A stretch of DNA of 64,000 bases from Lytechinus pictus (lineage: Eukaryota > Echinodermata > Echinoidea > Temnopleuroida > Toxopneustidae), in contig NC_087249.1 in NCBI RefSeq assembly GCF_037042905.1, positions 55,954,401-56,018,400 on the forward strand, written 5' to 3'. Positions 35,041 to 44,899 of this stretch are shown here, piece after piece. Below the pieces are notes generated by a model, which saw only the letters and a list, made by a program, of their open reading frames with translations, made no database searches and was not told where the DNA came from. A program made the position numbers and the translations under genes. The first letter of the stretch is position 1, and each line of letters begins with the position of its first letter.

Positions 35041-35694
35041 AACAAGCGCCCCAGGGCGCTTTACGCTCACCTGAGCTGAAGCTCTCTGAAGTCTAACTAG
35101 AAAAAAAGCCCTAAAGCTCAACTTTTCTAATTCTAAATCTCGAGAAGAAGTAGTTGAAAATTTATTTGCCCTACCCCTGGGCCCCTCGGGGCCATGAGTA
35201 ACATTGGATCCCCCACCCATAATCTTGATTCCTACCACATTTGGTTGAAATCCGATTACCCGTTCTGGAGCAGAAGACAAAATACCCTCTTTTCCCTGAA
35301 GTTCCCCACCCCAAATTTGTTTACCCCCGCAGAGGCCCAAGGGGGCCATCCAAGGATCTGTCATGAACAACTTTTATTCTTCACTTATTAAGGAATCTAC
35401 CACAATAAAGCTCAACTGTTCTGCTTCTAGATCTGGAGAAGATGTTGGAAATTTAGTGTTTTGCCCCTTGGGGGCCCCACCCCTGCCCCCCCCCTCCCCT
35501 TGGGGCAACAGGTACTATTTGAACAACTTTGGATCCCCCACCCATAAAGTTGATTCCTACCAAGTTTGGTTGTAATCCGATAATCCATTCTGGAGAAGAT
35601 GAAAATTTAAAAGTTTACGGACGACGCACGGAGGACGGCAGACAAAAACGGACAGCAATAGCTCACTTGCGCCTTCGGCTCAGGAGAGCTAAAA
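35041..35694. repeat. Inverted-ended repeat (CACCTGAGCTGAAG / CTTCGGCTCAGGAGAGCT)
   Basis: The left end GCGCTTTACGCTCACCTGAG and the right end TTGCGCCTTCGGCTCAGGAG are imperfectly complementary. Inside are two related 200-bp segments (GATCCCCCACCCATAA, CCAAATTTG or CCAAGTTTGG, GGAGAAGA) and a GGACGACGCACGGAGGACGG phrase. It resembles a MITE-like family common in marine invertebrates. It lies in the first intron of the SAM-domain gene. Confidence 0.5.
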
Positions 35695-36136
35695 ATTTAG
35701 GAAAATAGAAACTTATGTAAAATCCCTAAGAAAGGAAATTTGTTTGAAAATCATCTTTTATAAGCAAATTTTTCTATTTTGATTCCTAGAGTTTTTCTCA
35801 AGTTTTCATACCCAAGTAGAATAATGGCTAATACCTTTTTCACATCATCCCGTTTTGTAACATTCATTTTCTCCATAAATTATTTCATATTAATTATCAA
35901 ACAGAAACCACGGTTATAAAAATATCATATAACATGCCTTTCCATGATTGAAGCAGCTTTCTCACTTGTATTGGTTTCAAGAGAGTTATGATGTCTTCTG
36001 GCTGCACAAACTTGAGGTCATCTGGTTTTTCCACTCCTACATCTTGAAGCTTCTTCATCAATGGTGTCATCACATCTTCTTCCAATGGCAGCACCAACAT
36101 AATCTTATTTCTAACTTCCTCCATGATGTACTAAAC

Positions 36137-36840
36137 CTAACTTGAATTCTGCAAAACAAAACAAAAATAACCAAGCACACAGGTGAAAAATATGCAGAGG
36201 TAACAGCTGCAACAAAATGCAAAAATTGTATACCCTTTAAAAATAATATACATTGTATATATGTACATTAGGCTGTTGATTCTCCAAAAATCCATTTGAG
36301 AAATTCCTAATGCCCAGATTTTCATGTCTTGTACCGTACATGTAAGTAGGACAAGGTACGTCATTTGGGATCGAGGGGGTACTCAGATTACCCATCTTTA
36401 AGGGTCAAGTTGGCAGAATAGGGCACCCATTTTTAAGGATTTTCCCTGAAAAAAAGGCCTATTGTAAAAAAATTTGGATTCAGTCAGAAAATTCGACCCA
36501 TGTTTAAAGATCTCTTTAAAAACCATAGGAGTGCCTCATCCCCATTTGCCTTAATATTTGAGTCAACCACTGTCATTCATTTACTCACTTTTCCCTTTTC
36601 TGATGCTTCCAAGTTTACAGATGGTCTATAATCGAGTACTTCAATGCTATCATGTCTCCAATGCACCTATAGCCGTAAAGAGGTAGATGGTCAAAGAGAT
36701 CTTCCACGGACAAACACCTTGTGATGTCATCCACTCCTTGTAGCACTTTGTATAACCCAAAAGTCCTTAGAAGAACAGTCTGATGTACTTTGACAAGGAA
36801 TGGATTTTTTGAAGCACCAACGAATATGAGAAGAATCTCT
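36137..36840 (-). pseudogene. Duplicate of the transposase 3' end plus flank
   Basis: About 36,375-36,840 matches about 38,180-38,657 (GGGGGTACTCAGATTACCCA, AAGGGTCAAGTTGGCAGAAT, CAATGCACCTATAGCCGTAA, AGCACCAACGAATATGAGAA). It therefore copies the last roughly 75-80 codons and 3' flank of the transposase gene. At 36,840 it stops inside the coding sequence (GAGAAGAATCTCT) and joins a second copy of the 36,140-36,367 flank. It is a non-functional tail copy. Confidence 0.75.
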
Positions 36841-38240
36841 TACTTGAATTACAAAAATAACCAAGCACCCAGGTGAAAAAGTATGCAGAGGATGAGGTAC
36901 ACCTGTAACAAAATCCAAAAATTGTACATGTATACCCTTTAAAAATTAGGCTGTTGATTCTCCAAAAATCCATTTGAGAAAAGCCTAATGCCCAGATTTT
37001 CATATCTTGTACCGTACATGTATGTAGTACAAGGTACGTCATTTGAAAAAGCCAGCAACAATACTATGCAAAAGCTTAAATCTGCCAATGCCATGCAATA
37101 ATTGTTCTTAATACTGTATATAACTCAAACAAAGATTCTTGCCATCTGATTGGTTGAAAGGCATTAAATATTTGGCCAATTCTTTGCTGCATGCATTTTT
37201 TAATTTTCCATTACACGGTGACGTCATGACCGTGCACTTTTTAATTTTTCATTGCATGGTGCGCACGCCCTCTCTCCCTTGGCTCAGTGTGTACCACTGA
37301 TCACATGGATCATGCGTGTGTCTACTTTTTTATTTTATGTGTGTGTGTTCGCCGCATGAAGCAAGCTCTTCAAACTAGACAGACTATGCACTCAGATCCA
37401 TCAATCAATGCGCGTCACAAAAGAAATCAAGCAGCTGATGAGCTGTCTGTCGATACATGGCCGAAAATAATTCGTTGGGTAGGGCCGTAATTATCAGAGA
37501 AAAACAAAGAGTTGCTGGACATAGGCCTACCTTTATCATAAATTTGTTTAGTTTGTTCCTTTTTTATTTCTTTAAACTTTGTAACTTATATGAGTTATAT
37601 TTAAAACAAATAATGAATGTTAGTAATTGTGTACGAACTCATCTTTCATTTAATGACAATATTCTTCCCATTGCACGCATACATTCATTATTTGTATAAT
37701 GTATGGTAATTGGATCATTTGGATGTCACTCAGAGATGATCACCATGCTGAATGAGTCGAGCATCCCAAGCATTAATTCATCCGTTTCATTTACCATCCG
37801 AAAAAGATGGCAAACTGTCAACCGGGGGGATCGAGGGGGTACTCAGATTACGGGCCCATCTTTAAGGGTCAAGTTGGCAGAATAGGGTACTATGTACATT
37901 AGGCTGTTGATTCTCCAAAAATCCATTTGAGAAATTCCTAATGCCAAGATATTCATATCTTGTACCGTACATGTATGTAGTACAAGGTACATCATTTGAA
38001 AAAGCCACCAACAATACTATGCAAAAGCTTAAATCTGCCAATGCCATGCTATAATTGTACATGTATGGTAATTGGACGTCACTCAGAGATGCTCACCATG
38101 CTGAATGATTCGAGCATCCTAAGCATCAATTCATCCCTTTCATTTACCATCCGAAAAAAGATGGCAATCAGTCAACCGGGGGGATCAAGGGGGTACTCAG
38201 ATTACCCATCTGTAAGGGTCAAGTTGGCAGAATAGGGTAC
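36841..38240. repeat. Partial tandem duplications between the transposase and SAM genes
   Basis: 36,842-37,046 repeats 36,140-36,367 (ATAACCAAGCACCCAGGTGA, AGGCTGTTGATTCTCCAAAA). 37,890-38,010 repeats part of it again. 37,702-37,890 repeats as about 38,069-38,240 (TCACTCAGAGATG, ATGCTGAATGA, TTTACCATCCGAAAAA). The unique-looking insert 37,050-37,690 holds no recognised gene. Confidence 0.7.
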
Positions 38241-38428
38241 ACATTGTTAAGGATTTTCCCTGAAAAATAGGCCTATTGTAAATTTTTTTGGATTCAGTCA
38301 GAAAATTTGACCCATGTTTAAGGATCTCTTTAAAAACCATAAGAGTGCCTCATCCCCATTTGCCTTAATATTTGAGTTAACCACTTTCATTCATTTACCC
38401 ACTTTCCCCTTTTCTGATGCTTCCAAGT

Positions 38429-41011
38429 TTACAGATGGTCTATAATTGAGTACTTCAATGCTATCATAATGTCTCCAATGCACCTATAGCCGTAAAGAGG
38501 TTGATGGTCAAAGAGATCTTCCACGGACAAACACCTTGTGATGTCATCCACTCCTTGTAGCACTCTGTATAACCCAAAAGTCCTTAGAAGAACAGTCTGA
38601 TGTACTTTGACAACAAGGAATGGATTATTTGAAGCACCAACGAATATGAGAAGAATCTCTCCAAGCAGTAACTCACCAGTGTGATCATTTCTACCAAGAA
38701 CAACAAACTCCCCTTGAGAATATGTAATACCATACCTTTTCATATAATTACACACTACACTGTTTTGAAGCTCCAAATCACATGATGATATTGCATTCTG
38801 TATCTCATCACTGTACAAGGATGCAATGAATGCTATTGCATTATTGGGTGTTTCGACAATCTGTGGGAACAGACAACCGGCACTATGAAATGCTTGTAAC
38901 AGCTGGTGAGTTTCAGCCAATGAGTATGTTACATTGATGAAGTTTTGGCTTGATCTAATGCACCATTTAAAAAATGAGTGTTTTGCTTCCATTCTCATTG
39001 TCCAGAGGCGAATCAGTGGTCCAAATTGTAGGATTAATTCTGGGTAATGACTCATATAATGATGTTTAGGCCGCAGCTGAATTTCAGGAAATAATCCAAC
39101 TCTTAATGTCAAATACTCCTCTATCAAGACATTCAAATAGGCAACTTGATGGCGACTGATTCTGGGGGCACAAGTATACTCAACAATCTGTCTCAACAGC
39201 AAAACAAGCCCCCAAACTCGGTCACTGTGAATTTGTATCCAATTGCAAACAATAAATGGAAACAAACGCAAGAAATTCCAGTTCTGAACAGCATGTCCAC
39301 CTAATTTTTCACAATTCTCGTGTACTTTGTTGAGTTTGTCCAAACTATCTGCCCCAGTCAACTTGATATTCTTCAAAGACCTGTTCAATTGTTGGTAAGT
39401 AAACCAATGTTTTTCTCTGACAAAATACTTTATGTATATTGCCAGATCGTATTGAACGACTCCTTCAAATAAGTCGTGTGCCAAACATGGTGGCAGGCCT
39501 GGGTTACAAACATGAAAGTATGTAAGTTTGTTCAACACAGAGTTGTGCTTTATGCCATCAATATGTGGGAGGCGTGTCTCTTCGAGTCGACGTATCACAG
39601 CGTCATATGATTCTGGAGTCCTTCTATCTGCATCACGATATTCGTTCAAATTTCCTTCTATCATATCATCCCTTGATATGTTACAATACCTACACATGAA
39701 CTCTGTAGTAGAGAAGTTTTCAATGAAACCTCCAATAGAGTGACTTCCAAGGTTATCTCCAAGCATCGACACAACAGTACCCTTCACATTTCCTTCATCT
39801 ATCCCTTCAATGTCAATACCATTTTCTTCAATGTCCTGCAAATCTTGAACAAGGCGTGACAAAACTTTTTCCCAACCAAAGTTTTTCAAGGCTTTCTCCT
39901 TTATCAGTAAAGCTAACTGTATTGTATCAATTTTAGATCGGTTGTGAGGATACAAATTTCCAAGAGAGTAATAGACTGCCAAAATTTTATGTTTGGTTCT
40001 GGCTGCTCCAAGGGGATTTGAAACTTCAAAGGCATCTTGATAGAGAATGATTTTCAAAGAATTTGGTAAATGTGAAAAGAGTTCCATGTTTTTAAATACA
40101 GAGCCATCAGCAAAATCACTGTAAATAGTTTCCTGTTCTGCATTGAGTGAAGGATTAAGAAACTGTTCTTTTACTGAAGTATCTCTCAAGAGTGCTTGTA
40201 AAGATTCTTTGATGGGAACATAATGGTAAAAAGTATCTCCATCTCTACCATCTCTTTCATCACCATCAACATCTAGATGTACTTTAACTGGTTCTACAAA
40301 GTGTAGATTCTCAGTATAGTATTTTTTCCTCATGTGCTGAGAACGCATATGACCGGTTTTTGAATTGTGGACCCTTCCAAACAGACTTTGGTTTTGCATA
40401 TCGAGTAAAATTGTTTGTACTATGTTTTCATCAAGCTCTTGTAGATCATTTAGTTTTGCTTTGAGAATGGATTGAAGATGTTTAAATTCTATGCTGTGAA
40501 TGGAATTAAGCTCTTCTACAATGGCTTGCACTGTAGATGATGGAATGTGATAGTTTGTTTGCAGACGTAGATAAAACAATGCTAAATTATGAAGATACAA
40601 ATCATCATAATTGTCCTCATCAAGTTCATTTTCAGCTTCTGAATCAGTCTCACTGTTTGTATTACCAATGTCATGATCCAGTTCCTCTTCAATTGGATCA
40701 TCTTCTAAAGGATCATTCCTTGGATGTACCGTCCTAGGTATTTCTTGCAGTCTATGCACCCGAGATAGATGTGAAGTGAATGATGATTTTATTAGGTACT
40801 TCCTACCACAATAAAAAAATGGACAATTAAATTCGTATTGATTTTCAATATGCGACTTCAGATGACGAATTAGGTGAAAGATATCATTGAATTTCTGCTG
40901 ACAAAATGGAAGCTCACATGCAAGGTTTGTGTCCTGCATGTATCTCACCCTTGCTATTTGTGCATTTCGTCTTTGGTTTCTGTGTTCTCTTGTGATATGA
41001 ATATTAGGCAT
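38429..41011 (-). CDS. CACTA/EnSpm-type (CMC) transposase with zinc fingers, 860 codons
   Basis: This is the longest intact frame in the window. Residues 32-54 (CELPFC...HLKSH) and 63-86 (CPFFYC...HLSRVH) are C2H2 fingers of C-x4-C-x12-H-x3/4-H spacing, and residues 5-10 (HITREH) finish a third finger begun upstream. An acidic linker follows (98-137). The catalytic-like core has YQDAFEVSNPLG (D326), MLGDNLGSHSIGGF (D419), CRYC (440-443), AHDLFEGVV (511-519), RPKHHYMSHYPELI and WTMRMEAKHSFFK (E675). This order matches the Tnp2-like transposase family of CMC elements, and D326, D419 and E675 are my candidate DDE triad. The Met at 41,011 is the first after an in-frame TGA two codons upstream. 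The true start was probably in the exon at 41,012-41,150. Downstream lies the SAM partner on the same strand. Confidence 0.85.
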   Translation of the reverse strand: MPNIHITREHRNQRRNAQIARVRYMQDTNLACELPFCQQKFNDIFHLIRHLKSHIENQYEFNCPFFYCGRKYLIKSSFTSHLSRVHRLQEIPRTVHPRNDPLEDDPIEEELDHDIGNTNSETDSEAENELDEDNYDDLYLHNLALFYLRLQTNYHIPSSTVQAIVEELNSIHSIEFKHLQSILKAKLNDLQELDENIVQTILLDMQNQSLFGRVHNSKTGHMRSQHMRKKYYTENLHFVEPVKVHLDVDGDERDGRDGDTFYHYVPIKESLQALLRDTSVKEQFLNPSLNAEQETIYSDFADGSVFKNMELFSHLPNSLKIILYQDAFEVSNPLGAARTKHKILAVYYSLGNLYPHNRSKIDTIQLALLIKEKALKNFGWEKVLSRLVQDLQDIEENGIDIEGIDEGNVKGTVVSMLGDNLGSHSIGGFIENFSTTEFMCRYCNISRDDMIEGNLNEYRDADRRTPESYDAVIRRLEETRLPHIDGIKHNSVLNKLTYFHVCNPGLPPCLAHDLFEGVVQYDLAIYIKYFVREKHWFTYQQLNRSLKNIKLTGADSLDKLNKVHENCEKLGGHAVQNWNFLRLFPFIVCNWIQIHSDRVWGLVLLLRQIVEYTCAPRISRHQVAYLNVLIEEYLTLRVGLFPEIQLRPKHHYMSHYPELILQFGPLIRLWTMRMEAKHSFFKWCIRSSQNFINVTYSLAETHQLLQAFHSAGCLFPQIVETPNNAIAFIASLYSDEIQNAISSCDLELQNSVVCNYMKRYGITYSQGEFVVLGRNDHTGELLLGEILLIFVGASNNPFLVVKVHQTVLLRTFGLYRVLQGVDDITRCLSVEDLFDHQPLYGYRCIGDIMIALKYSIIDHL

Positions 41012-41150
41012 TGTAGGTCATAAACTCCCGTGCACATCCTTGAACTCCACATGGAAATTTCACATTGTTAACATTCCTATGGAAAGCATAATGTCTAACG
41101 TATGCTTTGAGAGACGTCGATGGATGCTGGCATACTCTGCATTCATACAT
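41012..41150 (-). pseudogene. Upstream zinc-finger exon of the transposase, out of frame
   Basis: After an AG acceptor (tttgtttcag, exon base 41,150) the frame reads MYECRVCQHPSTSLKAYVRH, then VKFPCGVQGCAREFMTYNA and a stop. It contains a Y-x-C-x2-C finger with downstream His and the start of the next finger (CGVQGC). The remaining His ligands (HITREH) are encoded in the next frame, at the start of the 860-codon ORF. A one-base insertion or two-base loss near 41,010-41,014 would explain this. It marks the gene as recently damaged or as an assembly error. Confidence 0.65.
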
Positions 41151-41802
41151 CTGAAACAAATTTGAATAAAACTAACTTAGACAAGGGAAAACTGTGCCGC
41201 ACTTCCATTTCCAGAGCTCAAAATTTTTCCAGAAATTCATCACAAGGTGGAGCACCTATAAAGTAGGTGATATTACTTACAACCCAGAGACAAGTTTGTC
41301 TCCAGCCCTGATGGACAGGCATTGAAGATGAATTTCTTGTGTTATACAGAGGAGGATATATAGCAGGCTTTTAAAAAAAAAGTTGTCGACCCTTTGCAAC
41401 CAGCCCAAAATTTGCCAAATTTAGGGTGTGTTTTTGGTGAACTTTTGCATCAACAGTGAATTTGGTGAAAAATAGTATAATATTTGGGTTGAGTTTACAA
41501 CAAAATTTTCAAAATGTTATAATTTGCATGAATCTATCATTAATCTTTAACAAATAAAACACACAACATAAATACAAGTTATTTTAAACAGTTTTTCTTG
41601 GCCCCTTTTTGAAAAACAAAAAGAAAGCTGACCCACCATTAAATTCAACAACTTTTTAAGGCCTAATTAATAGCAATGAACAAGTTATGTACATGTGCCT
41701 CAACAATCGAAATCAATGCACAGTATGCCTGTTCTACTTTATAACTTAAAGGAGAATGAAACTCTTGAAACCAGTTGAATTAATATCAAAGAGAAAAATA
41801 AA
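41151..41802. other. 5' region of the transposase gene
   Basis: AT-rich sequence precedes the zinc-finger exon. It presumably includes an intron and upstream exon or promoter, but neither a start exon nor a transposon end (CACTA/CACTG) could be assigned. Confidence 0.35.
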
Positions 41803-43101
41803 ACAAGTGGAACGCCTCTGGCAGTCTCGCCTGCATTACGCGATTTAATATAGCAGCAGTGCTAACTTTGAAAACTACTATAAAATAATCATTCACAAAA
41901 ACACCATTCACATAATGACATAATACCACGTTCATTGACCATGATAGATGACATTTGAACGGTGACTTAAGACTTGTCAACTACACCCATGTCCACATTT
42001 CATTCACTCTATCCATAAACTTTCAAAGTTATGATGGCAATTCAACAATTACCCTAACATGGCCTACGTTTATTGACCTTAACTGACCTTTGACCTTGGT
42101 TTTGTGACCTGAAACTCACAGGGGATGTTCAGTGATACTTGATTACTCTTATATCCCAAGTTTTATGAAATAGATTCATAAACTTCAGAGTTAGGATGGT
42201 AATTTAACAAAGACCCCCAACACGGCCAAAGTTCATTGACCTTAAATGACCATTGACCATGGTCATGTGACCTGAAACTCGCACAGAATATTGAGTGGTA
42301 CTTGATTAACCTAATGTCCAAGTTTCATGAACTAGATCCATAAATTTTCAAAGTTATGAAGGTAATTCAACAAATACCCCCAACTTGGCCAAAGTTCATT
42401 GACACTAAATGACCTTTGACCTTAGTCATGTGACCTGAAACTCACACAGGATGTTCAGTGATACTTGATTACTCTTATTTCCAAGTTTCATGAGTCAGAT
42501 CCATAAGCTTTCAAAGTTAAGTTGGTAATTCAACAGATACCCCCATTATGGCCAAAGTTCATTGTCCTTTGACCTAAAATGCACACAGGATGTTCAGTGA
42601 TACTCTAATGTCCAAGTTTCATGAATCAGATCCATAAACTTTCAAAGTTATGATGGTAATTCAACAGATACCCCCAATTCGGCCAAAGTTCATTGACCCT
42701 AAATGACCTTTGACCTTTGACATGAAACTCATGCAGGATGTTCAGTGATACTTGATTAATCTTATGTCCAAGTTTCATGAACTAGGTCCATATATTTTCT
42801 AAGTTATGATGACATTTCAAAAACTTAACCTTAGGTTAAGATTTTGATGTTGATTCCCCCAACATGGTCTAAGTTCATTGACCCTAAATGACCTTTGACC
42901 TTGGTCATGTGACATGAAACTTAGGCAGGATGTTTAGTAATACTTGATTAACCTTATGGCCAAGTTTCATGAACTAGGTTCATACACTTTCTAAGTTATG
43001 TTGTCATTTCAAAAACTTAACCTTAGGTTAAGATTTGATGTTGACGCCAACGCCGTCGGAAAAGCGGCGCCTATAGTCTCACTCTGCTATGCAGGTGAGA
43101 C
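41803..43101 (-). repeat. AGGTCA-motif tandem repeat, inverted full-length copy
   Basis: It runs from ACAAGTGGAACGCCTCTGGC to GCTATGCAGGTGAGAC, the inverse of 3604-4580, with about six or seven units of 160-185 bp. TGACCTTTGACCT, the complement of a perfect DR1 site, occurs near 42,088, 42,411, 42,705 and 42,891. Further units have one half-site altered. Confidence 0.8.
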
Positions 43102-43111
43102 AAAATTCTTT

Positions 43112-43764
43112 CACTAACATGGGCTTACTCTTCACAAAGTCAGGGCGTTGTACCGTAGACGCATGTATAGGTCAAGCAGAAACCAAAATATAAACACCTA
43201 AATTTACCCTTTCTCTATCGTCTATGAACGCCAAGCGCGCGTCAAGCGATACGCTAATGGATTTCCATGGATACGCTTGCCGTAGCCATCGATAGAACAA
43301 AAGGCAACAAAATTGCGACCAAAACATCGCGCGGCTACAGCCACGGATCTCGTAAAAAGTGTTGATTTATTTTTGTTATTTTTTTTCTAAAAAGTAGGAT
43401 GGGGGGTCGGGTGTCCGGACACTTTACATTTTTGAAGCCTTCTTCTTTGTCTTTCTCTATAATATTTCCTAACATTTTGTACAAAAAATTGATGAAACTT
43501 CGCTTGTCACTTTTTCCGGATGACTTTCTAAAATTGATCGTCCGGACACACAACCTGTCCGGACACACAACAACTGGGTATACATCAAATGTTCTTAATT
43601 GTGCATTTCAAAGACAGCGACCATCGACATGATTTTGGCGTTCATCGGCGATAGAGAAAGGGTAAATTTAGGTGTTTATATTTTGATTTCTGCTTGACCT
43701 AGATCTATACATGCGTATATGCCTACAACACCCTGACTTCGCGAAGAGTAAGCCCACGTTAGTG
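43112..43764. mobile_element. MITE with CACTAACATGGGC ends
   Basis: The left end CACTAACATGGGCTTACTCT and the right end (complement of CACTAACGTGGGCTTACTCT) begin inverted repeats of about 130 bp that also share GGGTAAATTTAGGTGTTTAT in inverse. CACTA is the classic terminus of EnSpm elements. No clear 3-bp target duplication is visible (TTT versus AAT), so the exact ends are uncertain. The interior (43,330-43,600) has no transposase. Confidence 0.65.
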
Positions 43765-44028
43765 AATGATTTTTACTCTTTAGAAATCTCCTGACTAACC
43801 ACACATGGGTTAGTAACTGAGCCTGATAAGGACAAGGTTAGCCTAGGCTAGAGACTAGAGGGTCTTATATCAGGTTACAGCCCGATAGAGTGCGGGTCCG
43901 ATAGACCGCGGGTCCGATAGACCGCGCGTCCGATAGTCCGCGGTGTGTGTAAAATTATGATCAGGATATAGTGAGATCCAATGTCATCAAGAGGTCAAAC
44001 GGTCAATGATACGAGTCCATAGGGTTCT

Positions 44029-44661
44029 ATAACGATGACCGAATGGACAATCGCCCCCTGACAACTACTTCAAGGAAATTATTATCCCCATATTTTTATC
44101 GTCGGGGACTGTTACCCCCTCCCCCGGAAATTTACCCTCTAGACGCCAATTACCCCTAGTACGGAGCCTTTCAAATGCCACTGACTTGACGATATGGCGA
44201 GATACTTTATCTTGCCATATCGACTAAATAAGCTTATTATGTCGGCATGGCGAGATACCTGCCAAGTCCACATATAAAAGTTATCCGTCAACATGGTGAG
44301 ATATTTTATCTTGCCAAGTCGACTTGTAACAAGTTATATGTCAACATGACAATATATCGGGATTCTGGCCGGGACTTGTACACTTCAGATCTCGCCATGT
44401 CGACATATCGACTTGACAAGATAGAATATATCGCTATGTCGAAATAATAAGCTTATTAATTATACATGGCAAGATAAAGTATCACGCCATGTCATCACGT
44501 CGATGGCCTTTTAAAGGCTCCGTACTAAGGGTAATTATCCGGGGTAATTGTCTCGAGGGTAAATTTCTGGGGGTAACAGTCCCCGGCGGTAAAAATATGG
44601 GGATCATATTTTCCTTGAAGTAGTTGTCAGTGGATGATTGCCCTAATTTGTTTATTGTTAT
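44029..44661. mobile_element. MITE inside the 6.1-kb element, ATAAC ends
   Basis: Inverted arms of about 190 bp share CTGACAACTACTTCAAGGAA, CCATATTTTTA and GGAGCC with their complements. The ends are ATAACGATGAC (44,029) versus ATAACAATAAAC (reverse from 44,661). The loop contains several degenerate copies of CGACATGGCGAGATA, alternating in orientation. Confidence 0.7.
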
Positions 44662-44899
44662 CGAACCCAGGCGCGGATCCAGGATTTGGTGAGAAGGGGG
44701 GCCCAAATTTGACCTGATTCTTGGCGCCCATGTGTACTTTTCGAAAAATTGCGCCCACTCCCTTCCAGCCAGGCTAACTTAAGTGCCTTAAATGGATTTT
44801 AAATTATCTTATAATCACATTTTAAAAAGGCAATTAAAGACCACTCTTTTAATGTGTTCTTTAAAAAAAATCCATGAATATAATAATGAAATATCAATG

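Larger units (their letters stand above)
31164..36124 (-). pseudogene. SAM-domain partner gene of a CACTA/EnSpm-like element
   Basis: Exons are deduced on the minus strand: 36124-35938, 34259-33292, 32098-32032 and 31330 to about 31164, with consistent phases (1, 0, 1). Exon 1 (MEEVRNKIMLVLPLEEDVMT to LLQSWK) resembles a SAM domain. Exon 2 carries IPWDSFPQKLMSACEQGK, MIRIIMSKIM, IAGKIVAKYPESFADRI, DSYGCIKGRW, LQRKDINSSE and ERWPFLVEQRWFSQHF. The last exons carry TPKEIEDELVLTPCIVI and YPASSTNTLDFIQ. I recognise this order from a family common in fish and invertebrate genomes, often near CMC transposases. An in-frame TAA at 33,688-33,690 cuts exon 2; the frame resumes at once, and the conserved LQRKDIN lies 20 codons downstream. 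The first intron uses a GC donor (AAAG|GCATGT). The 3' end past DFIQ may be spliced further. Confidence 0.7.

Noticed and set aside
39528-40737. Plus-strand open frames of 66-71 codons
   Set aside because: They are antisense shadows of the transposase coding sequence.
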